This document shows positions 7,604 through 17,377 of a stretch of DNA of 59,938 nucleotides, one piece after another; the first letter of the stretch is position 1, and each line of letters opens with the position of its first letter. This DNA is from Acidaminococcus hominis (GTDB lineage: Bacteria > Bacillota > Negativicutes > Acidaminococcales > Acidaminococcaceae). The translations under genes and the position numbers were made by a program. Where the stretch lies: NCBI RefSeq assembly GCF_021044795.1, contig NZ_JAJNOP010000015.1. One strand, 5' to 3'. The notes below the pieces were generated by a model that ran no database searches, was not told the origin of the DNA, and worked only from the letters and a program-made list of their open reading frames with translations.

Positions 7604-9052
7604 CTATTTTTTGTTTTTTTGACGTATAACCCAATTCTTTGCAGCCTGTTCCAAGGCTTCCGGTTCGTTTTCCAGTTTCAGGTCCTGGACCCGCTGGAGC
7701 AGAACGGGCATCAGTTCCCGGAGCTGTTTGGGCTGGGCCCCTGCCTTTAAGGCATCCCAACCGGTGAAATTCAGGTCTGACGTGTGCACGGGCATCAAAT
7801 AGGCCATGGAAACCAAGCGCTTGCCGTACATCTGGGCATGGATAATATCCGTCTGACCGGCATTGGCCGCTGCCACATCGGCGGTGCACAGGGCGGTCAG
7901 CTGCTTAAAGGCTTCGGCCATTTCCTTGTTCAGCCGAAAATGGCCGCTGCGGGCCTCCTTGCGCAGCCAGCGCCAGGTCTGGGCGTCGGTTTGGGCCATG
8001 GCAAAGCCAAAGTGCATATGGTTCTTTACCAGCCAGGCCACCCGGTCCGCCAGTTTTCCCGGCAGCTGCAGCCGAGCCAAAATGGCATGGGCCATTTTGG
8101 CTCCCACCACCTCGTGGCCATAGTCGCAGGGCTGGCCCTCCTTGTTGATGCCCCGGACCCCTTCCCGGCCCTTGGCAATATCGTGGAGCAAAATAGCCCA
8201 GCCCACCGGCAGAGTCCGGTCTCCCTGATCCAGGGCAGCCGCCGTATGGTTCCACACATCGTACCGATGGTAAAGGGGATTTTGCTCCACCCCTACCAAA
8301 TCCAGCAGCTCCGGCAAAATGGGCACCTGACTCCAGGTTCCCCCGTGCCGGACCCGGCAGCTTTCAGCCGCCAGCCCGCTGCGCACCATTAGGTCCATGC
8401 CCCGTCCGGCGTAGGTGCCGCACAGGGTCTTGTTCAGCTCCGTCCGCACCCGCTCCAGGGACAAGCCTTCCGTCCGGGCCAGGTTGGCCTGAATGGCCGG
8501 CAGAATCTTTTCATCCGGGGTAAAGCCCAGCTGGGCCACAAAACGGCAGACCCGGAACATCCGCAGGGCATCCTCCTGAAACCGCTTGTTGGCATTGCCC
8601 ACCGTGCGCAGCACCCGGCCCCGCAGGTCGCTGAGCCCGTCGTAATAATCGATAATATTCCCCTGTTGATCCAGGGCCAGGGCGTTGATGGTAAAATCCC
8701 TGCGTCCCAGGTCCTCTTCCAGGGTTTCACAGTACCAGACCTCTGCCGGCCGGTGGGCATCGGCACTGCCGTAGGTTTCGTTCCGGTAGGAGGCCACTTC
8801 CACCGCCATACGGTCGGAAACCAGGATTACCACCCCGAAGTTCTGGCCCAGGTCTCTGACCACAGGAATCTGGGCCTTTTCTGCCAAAAGCTGGATTTCG
8901 TCCGGCCGGGCGTTGGTCACCACGTCGTAGTCGTCCGGAGTGCGCCCCAGCAGCAAATCCCGGACTGCTCCGCCCACCACGTAGGCTTCAAAGCCGTGGG
9001 AACGCAGGATCTCCATTACTTTTTGCACATATGCCGGTATTTCCAGATTCAT
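7604..9052 (-). CDS. cca: CCA tRNA nucleotidyltransferase
   Basis: 482 aa from ATG 9052, chosen because AGGAGG stands 8 nt before it; the upstream in-frame GTG overlaps that site. It repairs or adds the 3' CCA end of tRNAs. Domains in order: class II polymerase-beta head with GGAVRDLLLG (about 27-36) and the metal-binding DYDVVTNA (about 41-48); neck with RRDFTINALA and RFQEDALRMFRVCRFVAQLGF; then an HD domain with LLHDIAKG and H-E-V-V-G-A in the C-terminal half. The HD domain suggests phosphatase or phosphodiesterase activity as in E. coli Cca, unlike the shorter bacillary enzymes. Starts 17 bp after RNase G. Confidence 0.93.
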   Translation of the reverse strand: MNLEIPAYVQKVMEILRSHGFEAYVVGGAVRDLLLGRTPDDYDVVTNARPDEIQLLAEKAQIPVVRDLGQNFGVVILVSDRMAVEVASYRNETYGSADAHRPAEVWYCETLEEDLGRRDFTINALALDQQGNIIDYYDGLSDLRGRVLRTVGNANKRFQEDALRMFRVCRFVAQLGFTPDEKILPAIQANLARTEGLSLERVRTELNKTLCGTYAGRGMDLMVRSGLAAESCRVRHGGTWSQVPILPELLDLVGVEQNPLYHRYDVWNHTAAALDQGDRTLPVGWAILLHDIAKGREGVRGINKEGQPCDYGHEVVGAKMAHAILARLQLPGKLADRVAWLVKNHMHFGFAMAQTDAQTWRWLRKEARSGHFRLNKEMAEAFKQLTALCTADVAAANAGQTDIIHAQMYGKRLVSMAYLMPVHTSDLNFTGWDALKAGAQPKQLRELMPVLLQRVQDLKLENEPEALEQAAKNWVIRQKNKK

Positions 9053-9069
9053 GCCTGCCACCTCCTGGC

Positions 9070-10473
9070 TCAGTGATCCGCTGCCAGGATGGTAAAGACT
9101 CCTATATCCAGCGCCGCGTCACTGGCGGTTTTGATTTTGCAGCTGAATTCCCGTTCCATATCCTTGACGCCCTGTTCCATGATCCAGCTGTAGACCATGG
9201 GATGAACGGTAATCAGCAGCGAATGACTCATATTGCCCTCTGCAAAAATGCTCCGGAGCCGGCGGCGGATTTCCACGTACACCGTTTCCGGGGAAAGAAC
9301 CCGGCCGCTGCCCCGGCACGTGGGACAGGTGCTGTACAGGACGCTGGCCAGGTTTTTCCGGGCCTTCATCCGGGTCATTTCCACCAGGTTCAGAGAGGTA
9401 ATATCAATCACCTTGGGTTTCATTTTGTCGGAAGCAAATTCCTTCCGCAGGATTTGCAGGATTTCCTCCTGCTCCTCCTGGGTGTCCATATCAATAAAGT
9501 CGGCCACAATAATGCCGCCGATATCCCGAAGCCGCAGCTGCCGGGCAATTTCCACAGCCGCTTCCCGGTTGGTGGCCATACCGGTTTCATCCCGGTCCCC
9601 ACCTCCCGAGTAGCGGCCGCTGTTGACGTCCACTACGGTCATGGCTTCCGTATAGTCAAATACCAGGTAGCCGCCTCCCGGCAGCCACACCACCCGGTCC
9701 GACATACTTTCGATTTCCTCATCCAGCTGGTAACTGGAAAACAGGTCATCGGTACCACTGTAGAGCTTCACCTCAATTTGGGGCAGCCCCATTTCCTTTA
9801 GCATATTGGTCAGGGTATGGTAGATGGTTACATCGTCCACCACAATCTTCTGCACATCTTCCGTCACGTAGTCCCGAATCATCCGGATGGACAGGTCCAG
9901 TTCCCGGTACAATAGATGGGGTCCCCGCCCCAATTTGCTCCGGCGCAGGAGGATTTTCCAGCTGTGGAGCTGGTTTTCCACGTCTGCCTGGATTTCCTTC
10001 TTGTCCGCACTGGCTGCGGCGGTCCGGAGCACCAGGCCCATCTTGGGCGGCAGCACCTGGGAAGCCCATTCCCGCAGCTGGCTGCGCTTGGTCTTGGACT
10101 CGATTTTCCGGGACAGGGAAATCCGGGAGCCAAAGGGCTCCAGCACCACATACCGGCCCGGCAGGGTAATATTCCGGGTAATGGCCGGGCCCTTGCTGCC
10201 CCGGGCATCCTTCACTACCTGTACCAATATCATTTGACCCTGAGAGAGTTTTTCCTCTTTTTTTAAGGTCAAAAAACCGTTTTTGCCTACATCCAAATCT
10301 ACAAAGGCGGCCTGTATCCCAGGAACCACATTGCACACCTGGCCCCGATACACATTTCCCACCAAGTTGTCCGTGTTCCTACGCTCCACCGCATAGTCCC
10401 GGAGACGTCCTTCCTCCACCAGGCCCATGCGGGTTTCTTCGGGCCGGACACTGACATAAATGATCTTGGTCAT
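9070..10473 (-). CDS. rng: Ribonuclease G/E family endoribonuclease
   Basis: 467 aa, close to RNase G rather than full-length RNase E. Domains in order: S1-like RNA-binding region with GNVYRGQVCNVVPGIQAAFVD (about 40-60), 5' sensor and RNase H-like region, DNase I-like catalytic region with the metal-binding aspartates in MTVVDVNSGR and GGIIVADFIDM, then the zinc-link CPTCRGSGR. No scaffold C-terminus. Processes rRNA and decays mRNA in the cytoplasm. Its ATG overlaps the stop codon of the DUF2344 gene (ATGA), so the two are translationally coupled. Confidence 0.93.
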   Translation of the reverse strand: MTKIIYVSVRPEETRMGLVEEGRLRDYAVERRNTDNLVGNVYRGQVCNVVPGIQAAFVDLDVGKNGFLTLKKEEKLSQGQMILVQVVKDARGSKGPAITRNITLPGRYVVLEPFGSRISLSRKIESKTKRSQLREWASQVLPPKMGLVLRTAAASADKKEIQADVENQLHSWKILLRRSKLGRGPHLLYRELDLSIRMIRDYVTEDVQKIVVDDVTIYHTLTNMLKEMGLPQIEVKLYSGTDDLFSSYQLDEEIESMSDRVVWLPGGGYLVFDYTEAMTVVDVNSGRYSGGGDRDETGMATNREAAVEIARQLRLRDIGGIIVADFIDMDTQEEQEEILQILRKEFASDKMKPKVIDITSLNLVEMTRMKARKNLASVLYSTCPTCRGSGRVLSPETVYVEIRRRLRSIFAEGNMSHSLLITVHPMVYSWIMEQGVKDMEREFSCKIKTASDAALDIGVFTILAADH

Positions 10474-11168
10474 GGCTGCGCCGTGCCGATTAGCGAGGTT
10501 TTATGCCCCGCCGCATCCCGTCCGAACAGGTCCGTACGGCGGATATCGGCTTCATTGAAGGACAGTCCCACCCCAAAATCCTTTTCCAGAATTTCCAGGA
10601 GCTGGGACGCTTTCATGCTGCCCGTAGGTGTGATACGGCAGTCAAAAGCCAGCTTCAGGACCCCATCCTGCCAGGCTGCGTCCACCTGGGGAATAAAGTC
10701 CTTGACGTTGATGGTTTTGGGTTTTCCCTTGGCCTTGTTGTGGGTTTTGGTGTAGGGCACCTCTGAGGCCTGGTTAAAGGCCGCAATACCCGCTGCCGGG
10801 TCTTCCGGGCAGGGTACCTCCACCTGGTAGCTGGCCCCTTGGGCGGAGGCCATGAGCATGGGGGCCTTGTCGTCCGCCAGGTCCGCCTTGACAATCCGGA
10901 TGCCCATGGGCAGGGCTGCCTTGAGGGCAGTTACCAGCTCCTCCAGGGGCCGCTCTTCCACCAGCCGTACCTCGGCAAACTCGCAGGTGCTGGTAACGCC
11001 CACGCTAAGGGCCGATGCCAGGGAAAACTTCATATGGGGATTGAAGCCTTCCGAATAGGCCACCGGTAGGTCCGCCCGCCGGATGGCTTTTTCCAGGCTC
11101 CGCTGGTATTCCAGATGGGAAATGAAGCGGATGCCCGGCTCTTTGGTTATCTGCAGCCGTAATTTCAT
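10470..11168 (-). CDS. DUF2344 protein, partner of the radical SAM protein
   Basis: 232 aa from ATG 11168, with AAGGAGA 7 nt upstream and an ATGA overlap with the radical SAM gene. It matches the radical-SAM-linked family (DUF2344, TIGR03936 as I recall), recognisable by GIRFISHLEYQRSLEKAIRR and YSEGFNPHMKFSLASALSVG in the first 60 residues. In many Firmicutes the pair precedes RNase G exactly as here. Function unknown; a role in RNA or ribosome modification has been guessed from context. No membrane segment. Confidence 0.85.
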   Translation of the reverse strand: MKLRLQITKEPGIRFISHLEYQRSLEKAIRRADLPVAYSEGFNPHMKFSLASALSVGVTSTCEFAEVRLVEERPLEELVTALKAALPMGIRIVKADLADDKAPMLMASAQGASYQVEVPCPEDPAAGIAAFNQASEVPYTKTHNKAKGKPKTINVKDFIPQVDAAWQDGVLKLAFDCRITPTGSMKASQLLEILEKDFGVGLSFNEADIRRTDLFGRDAAGHKTSLIGTAQP

Positions 11169-13027
11169 GCTTCCGTCTCCTTCCAATCGATGATTTTTAC
11201 GTTCAGTTTCTGGCAGACCCCGCAGCCCGTGCAGGTATCCCGCCGGCAGTCATGGGTCAGGTCCGCCCGTTTGGCCTTTTCCAGTTCGCTCCACAGGAAC
11301 TGCCGGGTCACTCCGCAGCTGGTATGCTCCCAGGAGAACACTTCCTTTTCGCCCCGGGGCCGGCTGTTGTAGAAGTCCATGGTAAGGCCCACGTCTTCAA
11401 TGGCCTGTTTCCACCGGTCATAGTCAAAGAACTCACCCCAGCTGTCAAACTTGGCGCCCCGCTGCCAGGCCAGATAGATGGCTTTTCCCAGCCGCCGGTC
11501 ACCCCGGGCCAGGACCCCTTCCATCAGGCTGGTACGGGAATCGTGGTATTGGTAATTGATGTTCTTCAATTTGGCGAAGGCATTCTTGAGCAGCATGTGC
11601 TTCCGGTCAAATTCAGCCTTGGTATTCTGGCCGGCCCACTGGAAGGGCGTATAGGGCTTGGGCACAAAGTTGGCCACGCTGACCGTAACCTTGGCGCCGC
11701 CCTTGCCGGTAACCTGCTTGTACTTCCACTGGACCATTTGGGCCAGCTTGGCAATGGCCAAGACGTCCTCGTCGGTTTCCGTGGGCAGGCCAATCATAAA
11801 GTACAGCTTCACCTGGGACCAGCCGTTGGCAAAGGCTGCCCCCACGGCGTTCATCAGGTCTTCTTCCGTTACACCCTTGTTGATGACGTCCCGCATCCGC
11901 TGGCTGCCCGCTTCCGGAGCAAAGGTCAGCCCGCTTTTCCGCACCGCCTGGACCTCCTGGGCCAATTTTACGGAGAAGCTGTCAATACGCAGGGAGGGCA
12001 GGGACACGCTGACCCGGTCCTTTTTGAACTCGGAAATCAGCTTTTGGGTTAACGGTTCCAGGTAAGAATAATCCGCGGTGCTCAGGGAGAACAGGGAAAT
12101 TTCGTTGTAGCCCGTTGCCGGCACCAGTTTCTCCGCCAGCTTCAGCACCGTTTCCGGCCGCCGTTCCCGGATGGGCCGGTAGATCATGCCGGCATTGCAG
12201 AACCGGCAGCCCCGGGTGCAACCCCGGAACAATTCCAGCATAATCCGGTCGTGGACCGTATCACTGTAGGGCACAATGGGATTGGTAGGAAAGGCCAGGC
12301 CGTCCACATCCTGCTCCACCCGTTTGTACACCACTTCCGGTGCCGTAGGTTCATTGGGGGTATAGGCCTTCAGGGTACCATCCTCGTTATAGGTGACATC
12401 ATAAAAGCTGGGTACGTAAACCCCCTGAATCTGGGAAACCCGGCGCAGAAATTCCTTCCGGCCTCCAGGCTTGCCTTCCCGCTTCCAATCCCGGTACAGC
12501 AGGGAGACTTCCACAATAATCTTTTCCCCATCCCCCAGCATGCAGAAATCCAGGAAATCTGCCAAGGGTTCGCTGTTAAACACACAGCAGCCCCCGGCAC
12601 AGACAAAGGGATCGTCCAGGGTCCGGTCCTTGGCCCAAATGGGCACCCCGCCCATATCCAGCATATTCACAATGTTGGAATAGGACATTTCGTACAGCAG
12701 GGTAAAGCCCACCAGGTCAAAATCCTTCAGGGCCCGGGAATTTTCCAAAGAGGCCAAGGGCAGCTTCCGCTCCCGCATTTTTTCCTCCATATCCACCCAA
12801 GGGGCAAAAGCCCGCTCGGCGGCAATCCCTTCCACAGCATTCAGGCAGGCGTACAGGATTTTAAAACCCAGGTAGCTCATGCCGATTTCGTAGGTGTCCG
12901 GGAAAGCCAGGCAGAAGGAAACCTCCGTTTCGGCTTCGGATTTGACAATGCTGCCGAATTCCATTCCCGTATAACGGGCCGGTTTTTCTACAGCGCTGAG
13001 TATATCGATAGGAAAATCTTTTTTCAT
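11165..13027 (-). CDS. B12-binding-like radical SAM protein (TIGR03960-type)
   Basis: 620 aa. A cobalamin-binding-like N-terminal domain (about 1-190) precedes a radical SAM core whose cluster motif is RGCTRGCRFCNAG (CxxxCxxC, about residues 265-277). The C-terminal tail has four cysteines in CRRDTCTGCGVCQ, which could hold a further iron-sulfur cluster. The reaction is unknown. The gene is coupled to the DUF2344 gene downstream and follows rodA by 9 bp, a common arrangement in this phylum. Strong ribosome binding site AAGGAGA. Confidence 0.85.
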   Translation of the reverse strand: MKKDFPIDILSAVEKPARYTGMEFGSIVKSEAETEVSFCLAFPDTYEIGMSYLGFKILYACLNAVEGIAAERAFAPWVDMEEKMRERKLPLASLENSRALKDFDLVGFTLLYEMSYSNIVNMLDMGGVPIWAKDRTLDDPFVCAGGCCVFNSEPLADFLDFCMLGDGEKIIVEVSLLYRDWKREGKPGGRKEFLRRVSQIQGVYVPSFYDVTYNEDGTLKAYTPNEPTAPEVVYKRVEQDVDGLAFPTNPIVPYSDTVHDRIMLELFRGCTRGCRFCNAGMIYRPIRERRPETVLKLAEKLVPATGYNEISLFSLSTADYSYLEPLTQKLISEFKKDRVSVSLPSLRIDSFSVKLAQEVQAVRKSGLTFAPEAGSQRMRDVINKGVTEEDLMNAVGAAFANGWSQVKLYFMIGLPTETDEDVLAIAKLAQMVQWKYKQVTGKGGAKVTVSVANFVPKPYTPFQWAGQNTKAEFDRKHMLLKNAFAKLKNINYQYHDSRTSLMEGVLARGDRRLGKAIYLAWQRGAKFDSWGEFFDYDRWKQAIEDVGLTMDFYNSRPRGEKEVFSWEHTSCGVTRQFLWSELEKAKRADLTHDCRRDTCTGCGVCQKLNVKIIDWKETEA

Positions 13028-13036
13028 GGTCTCTCC

Positions 13037-14152
13037 TTAATGAAAACGTAATGTCTGATGATGGGCGTTGATGTTCAGCAGCAGGGTGACCATCAGCATA
13101 TTGGTGGTCAGGGAGCTGACGCCGTAGCTCATAAAGGGCAGGGGCACGCCGGTAACGGGCATAATGCCGCTGGTCATGCCCACATTCACCAGAATATGGA
13201 ACAAAAACATGGATACGATGCCCACGGACAATAGGGTGCCAAAGTCATCGGAGGCATGCAGGGCAATCTTGATGCCCCGGTACACCACCACCCCGTAAAG
13301 CAGCAGGATAATCGTTACCCCGATAAAGCCAAATTCTTCCCCGGCCACCGCAAAAATAAAGTCCGTGTGGTTTTCCGGCAGGAAGTTTAACTGGCTCTGG
13401 GTTCCCTGGAACAGTCCCTTGCCAAAAAACAGGCCGGAGCCAATGGCAATCATGGACTGGATTACGTGGTAGCCGCTGCCGTAGGGCTCCAGGCCAGGGT
13501 TCAAAAATACCCGGATCCGGTTCCGCTGGTACTCGTGAAGCACCCGCCAGACCAGGGGCGCTGAAGCAAGACCCAGACCGCCCATGGCCAAAAAATAGCG
13601 GAGCTTAAAGCCGCAGACAATCATGGTGCCCAACAAAATGGCCAGGAAAACCAAAGAGGTTCCCAGGTCGGGCTGCTTCATAACAAATAGGAAGGGCACC
13701 AGCACGTAGCCAAATACCGGCAGCCAGCTACGAAAATCCGTTAAAAGCGGCAGCCGGTCGTCCACGTAGGAGGACAGGGCGATAATCATAATGGCCTTGG
13801 CAAACTCACTGGGCTGGATGCTGATGGGTCCCAGCTGCAGCCAGCGCTGGGCGCCCAGGGCACTTTTGCCAAAGAGCATGACGCACAGCAGCATGACGAT
13901 GTTGAAAATGTAGAGGGGCCGGGCCAACTGTTTCAGCACCCGGTAATCAAACCGCAGGAGGAAAGCCCCCAGCACCAGGTTGATGCCCGCAAAGCTCAGC
14001 TGCCGCAGCACAAAGCTGTAGCGCTTGGGGCCGGGCACATTGGCGTGGGTGGCGCTGCCAATCAGGATAATGCCAATGGTAATCAGCAGCAGGACACTGA
14101 CCAGCAGCGGCATATCGATATTGCGAAAATATTTTTTGATCTGTATCCGCAT
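13037..14152 (-). CDS. rodA: Rod-shape peptidoglycan glycosyltransferase RodA
   Basis: 371 aa, SEDS family, about ten membrane helices. Polymerises lipid II during cylindrical growth together with PBP2, MreC and MreD. Family motifs seen: PSEFAKAIMIIALSSY (about 113-128), the conserved KQPDLGTSL near 160-168 containing the catalytic Asp region, and FIFAVAGEEFGF near 265-276. Lies 9 bp after PBP2, its biochemical partner. Confidence 0.95.
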   Translation of the reverse strand: MRIQIKKYFRNIDMPLLVSVLLLITIGIILIGSATHANVPGPKRYSFVLRQLSFAGINLVLGAFLLRFDYRVLKQLARPLYIFNIVMLLCVMLFGKSALGAQRWLQLGPISIQPSEFAKAIMIIALSSYVDDRLPLLTDFRSWLPVFGYVLVPFLFVMKQPDLGTSLVFLAILLGTMIVCGFKLRYFLAMGGLGLASAPLVWRVLHEYQRNRIRVFLNPGLEPYGSGYHVIQSMIAIGSGLFFGKGLFQGTQSQLNFLPENHTDFIFAVAGEEFGFIGVTIILLLYGVVVYRGIKIALHASDDFGTLLSVGIVSMFLFHILVNVGMTSGIMPVTGVPLPFMSYGVSSLTTNMLMVTLLLNINAHHQTLRFH

Positions 14153-14161
14153 AGCTGCTCC

Positions 14162-15949
14162 TTATTTCTTGTTGCCTTCCCGGCGTACCCGGGGATCCGT
14201 AAAGGCATATTCCAAAATACTTTTGACAATAGGCACTGCGGACACGGCACCGTAACTGCCCTGTTCCACAATGCACACCACTACCAGCTGAGGTTTCTTG
14301 GCTGGGGCATAGGCGGCAAACCAGCCATGGTCCAAGCCATGGGGGTTTTCTGCCGTACCGGTCTTGCCCGCTACGGCCACCGGCAGGTTCTTCAGGGAAG
14401 AAGCGGTACCGCCTTCTTCCGTAACGGCTTCCAGGCCTTCCTGCACCAGTTTCAGGGTAGCCTCCGAAACCGGCAGTTTCCCCTCCTCCACCGGTTCAAA
14501 GGTCTGGTCCACACTGCCGTCATCGTTGATGATCTTGCTGACCAGATGGGGCTTAAAGCGACGGCCGTCGGTAGCCACCGCACTCATCATTTCCGCCACC
14601 TGAATGGGGGTTGCCAGGGTAAAGCCCTGGCCAATGGCGGTATTGAAGGTATCCCCCAAATACCAGTCTTCGTCAAACACTTTCTTCTTGTATTCCGGCG
14701 TAGCAATAAGCCCCTCGGCTTCCCCGTGAAGGTCAATGCCCGTCCGCTGTCCAAAGCCAAAGTCCTTGGCGTATTTGTCAATCAGATTGATGCCCAGTCG
14801 GTTGCCCATTTCGTAGAAGTACACGTTATCGGAAGCCGCCAGGGCCCGTTTGAAGTTGATATACCCCAGGGCTTCCCCGCCGGCGTTGCGCATATCAATC
14901 AGCCAGTGCCGGCCGGAGTCGTAGATCAGTTCGTCCGGAGTTACCTTCTTTTCTTCCAATGCCGCCGAACCGGTGACAATCTTAAACGTAGAACCGGGAG
15001 GATATTCCCCGGCAATGGCCTTGTCGGTCATGGGATGGAAAGGGTCCGTATTCAGGTAGTTCCAGTTCTTTTCGCTGATGCCGTTCACAAACCAGTTGGG
15101 GTCAAAGCCCGGCCGGGAGACCAGGGCCTTCACTTCCCCGTTGTTGGGGTCCAGCACCACCACGGCGCAGCCCCGGGCCCCAATGGCCTTCAGCTGGCGG
15201 TCCACCGCTTCTTCCGTGATTTTCTGGAGCTTGGCATCGATGGTGAGCACCAGGCCCTCCCCGGGCTTGGGCTCCACCTTATCCATGACCTGGACCACAC
15301 GGCCCACCACGTCCACTTCTTCCCGGTAGCTGCCGTCTTCCCCTCTCAGGTTGGCGTCATAGTAGCTTTCCAGGCCTGCCTTGCCGATAATGTCCCCGGC
15401 TTTCAGGTCGCTGTACACCCCTTGTTCAATTTCGTAATCGCTGACTTCCCCCACATACCCCAGTACGTGGACGGCCAGCTCCTTGTTGGGATAGTACCGC
15501 ACCGGCTGCACTTCCACCATTACCCCGGGCAGGTAGCGCAGATTTTCTTCAATCTTGGCCACCACTTCCGGAGAAGCATTCCGTACCAGCCGGATGGGTT
15601 CCGCCCCTACGGAATGGAGCTTGATGGTATCCTGGATTTTCTCCATGGGCAGGTTCAAAATAACGGACAACCGCTCCAGAGTTTCCTTGTTGTAGCCGTC
15701 GGAACGGCGCACTAAGGAAATCATAAAGCCCGGCTTGTTGTTGGCCAGTTCTTCCCCGTTGCAGTCGTAGATAATGCCCCGGGGGGCCACAATCCGGGTG
15801 TAGCGGGTCCGGTTCCCTTCTGCCTGACGGCTGTAGTAGCTGCCCCGCAGGATTTGCAGGTAGAACATCCGCCCAATCAGGATGCAGATAATGATAACGC
15901 CGGAAAACAGCAGGAATTCCAGACGGTAAGCAAACTTTTTATTCAGCAC
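14162..15949 (-). CDS. mrdA: Penicillin-binding protein 2, elongasome transpeptidase (GTG start)
   Basis: 595 aa from a GTG start at 15949 with AGGAG 7 nt upstream; no nearby ATG fits. One N-terminal membrane helix (about 13-31), a pedestal/dimerisation domain, then the transpeptidase domain with S-T-F-K (in PPGSTFKIVTG), S-D-N (in AASDNVYFYEMG) and K-T-G (in AVAGKTGTAENPHG). Cross-links side-wall peptidoglycan in the periplasm, working with RodA encoded next to it. Confidence 0.95.
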   Translation of the reverse strand: MLNKKFAYRLEFLLFSGVIIICILIGRMFYLQILRGSYYSRQAEGNRTRYTRIVAPRGIIYDCNGEELANNKPGFMISLVRRSDGYNKETLERLSVILNLPMEKIQDTIKLHSVGAEPIRLVRNASPEVVAKIEENLRYLPGVMVEVQPVRYYPNKELAVHVLGYVGEVSDYEIEQGVYSDLKAGDIIGKAGLESYYDANLRGEDGSYREEVDVVGRVVQVMDKVEPKPGEGLVLTIDAKLQKITEEAVDRQLKAIGARGCAVVVLDPNNGEVKALVSRPGFDPNWFVNGISEKNWNYLNTDPFHPMTDKAIAGEYPPGSTFKIVTGSAALEEKKVTPDELIYDSGRHWLIDMRNAGGEALGYINFKRALAASDNVYFYEMGNRLGINLIDKYAKDFGFGQRTGIDLHGEAEGLIATPEYKKKVFDEDWYLGDTFNTAIGQGFTLATPIQVAEMMSAVATDGRRFKPHLVSKIINDDGSVDQTFEPVEEGKLPVSEATLKLVQEGLEAVTEEGGTASSLKNLPVAVAGKTGTAENPHGLDHGWFAAYAPAKKPQLVVVCIVEQGSYGAVSAVPIVKSILEYAFTDPRVRREGNKK

Positions 15950-15959
15950 AGCGTTTCTC

Positions 15960-16472
15960 CTACAGATGATAATAATAATCCATCCGACTGTGGAGCCGTT
16001 GTTTCAGCTTGTGGTACAAAAACCACATGACCGGGGCACAGATCAGATTCCAGCCTATACTTTTCACCGTCAGCACCAAAAACGGCCAAAAAGGGAGCCA
16101 CCTGCCCTGCATGATGCACAAAAACAGGGAGGTTGCCACCCGCAAAAGCAAGGTTACCATAAAGGTCAAAATCAAATAGGTGGGCAGCCGGTCTGCAAAC
16201 ATATTCAGCCGGTTCTTTCCCACCACGTAGCCGATAAAAACCCGGGTCACCATATGCCAGCCAAAATAGCTGAACGTGACCACATCCAATAATGCACCAA
16301 TACCCAGTCCGTAGAACGTGCCGCCCCGCTCTCCCTGGTCCAGCGCGTAGAGCAGGAGGAAGAGCAGCAGCAAGTCAGGAGACTGGGTGGTGGTGAAAAA
16401 CATAAACCAATGATTTTCCAAACTAAACAAAAACAGGGTAAAAAACAGCCAAGCCAAGGCGCGCAGGATCAT
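15960..16472 (-). CDS. mreD: Rod shape-determining protein MreD
   Basis: 170 aa, five or six hydrophobic helices and a basic C-terminus. Assigned from size, topology and position between mreC and PBP2; the sequence itself is poorly conserved, as is usual for MreD. Its ATG overlaps the mreC stop codon (ATGA) and it carries a good AAAGGAGG site. Confidence 0.88.
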   Translation of the reverse strand: MILRALAWLFFTLFLFSLENHWFMFFTTTQSPDLLLLFLLLYALDQGERGGTFYGLGIGALLDVVTFSYFGWHMVTRVFIGYVVGKNRLNMFADRLPTYLILTFMVTLLLRVATSLFLCIMQGRWLPFWPFLVLTVKSIGWNLICAPVMWFLYHKLKQRLHSRMDYYYHL

Positions 16473-17377
16473 GATCTGCCTCCTTTGGAAGCGGGCACAT
16501 CAGGGTCCTTCCCTTCCTCCCGGAGGAAATCTGCAAACCCATGGAAGTTGGTAATGACCAGGGCTTCCTCCAAATGGGCATAATCCACCGCTGGAGCAAT
16601 GGAAGCACTCTTAGTCAGGCCCCCAGGGTCCATGCGGACTTCCTCAATGGTGCCAATGATGATGCCTCCAGGATTGTAGCCGCTGTAACCGCTGGTCACA
16701 ATGGTATCCCCCGGCAGCACATCTGCGTTCCGAGTCAAGTTCCGCATTTCCAGCTGCTGGTCCGGCCCGGCCACGCCGTTGACGATTCCCGCCGCCCGAG
16801 AATCTCCCCGGAGGTTCAGGCCGCCAATCCGGCTTCTGGGGCTGGAAATCAGCAGTACTTTGGCCATATGGGGATACACCCCATCGATAATGCCTATCAG
16901 GCCGGAGCTGTTCACCACCGGCATATTCATCTGGAGGCCGTCGTCGCTGCCCTTATCAATCAGGATCACGTCCTTGAAATCCCCCAGGTCCCGGCTGATG
17001 ACCTTGGCCGGGGTGGTCTGCCAGGCAGGATGAAGTTCCGTAAACTTCAGCAGTTTGGCCAAGCGGACATTTTCCGCCTTCATGGCCAAAAGCTCTGCGT
17101 TGCTTTGGCGCAACTCCTCATTTTCCCGTTTCAGGTCCTTGTTTTCCTTGGCCACCCCATTGCGGTTCGTCAAGAAGTCGGAGGCCCCCTGTACCCCTTT
17201 GCCCAGGCCGCCCACAATAAAGTTCACGGGCCGGGAAAGGGTGGAAAGCACGGTGTTGCCCGCTGCAAAATGATGCAGCAGGTCCCAGCCTACGCCGCCC
17301 AGTACCAGGACAATGGCAGCCACCACTGCCAGCCGTATTTTTCTCTCCTTCTTCATTACCACTCGTCGCTTTCTCAT
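16469..17377 (-). CDS. mreC: Rod shape-determining protein MreC
   Basis: 302 aa. One N-terminal membrane helix (about 13-31), a coiled coil (about 75-105), then the periplasmic beta domain with VILIDKGSDDGLQMNMPVV and VTSGYSGYNPGGIIIGTI, typical of MreC. Bridges cytoplasmic MreB and the periplasmic synthases. I keep the ATG at 17377 because it overlaps the mreB stop (ATGA); a second ATG seven codons in is also possible. Confidence 0.93.
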   Translation of the reverse strand: MRKRRVVMKKERKIRLAVVAAIVLVLGGVGWDLLHHFAAGNTVLSTLSRPVNFIVGGLGKGVQGASDFLTNRNGVAKENKDLKRENEELRQSNAELLAMKAENVRLAKLLKFTELHPAWQTTPAKVISRDLGDFKDVILIDKGSDDGLQMNMPVVNSSGLIGIIDGVYPHMAKVLLISSPRSRIGGLNLRGDSRAAGIVNGVAGPDQQLEMRNLTRNADVLPGDTIVTSGYSGYNPGGIIIGTIEEVRMDPGGLTKSASIAPAVDYAHLEEALVITNFHGFADFLREEGKDPDVPASKGGRS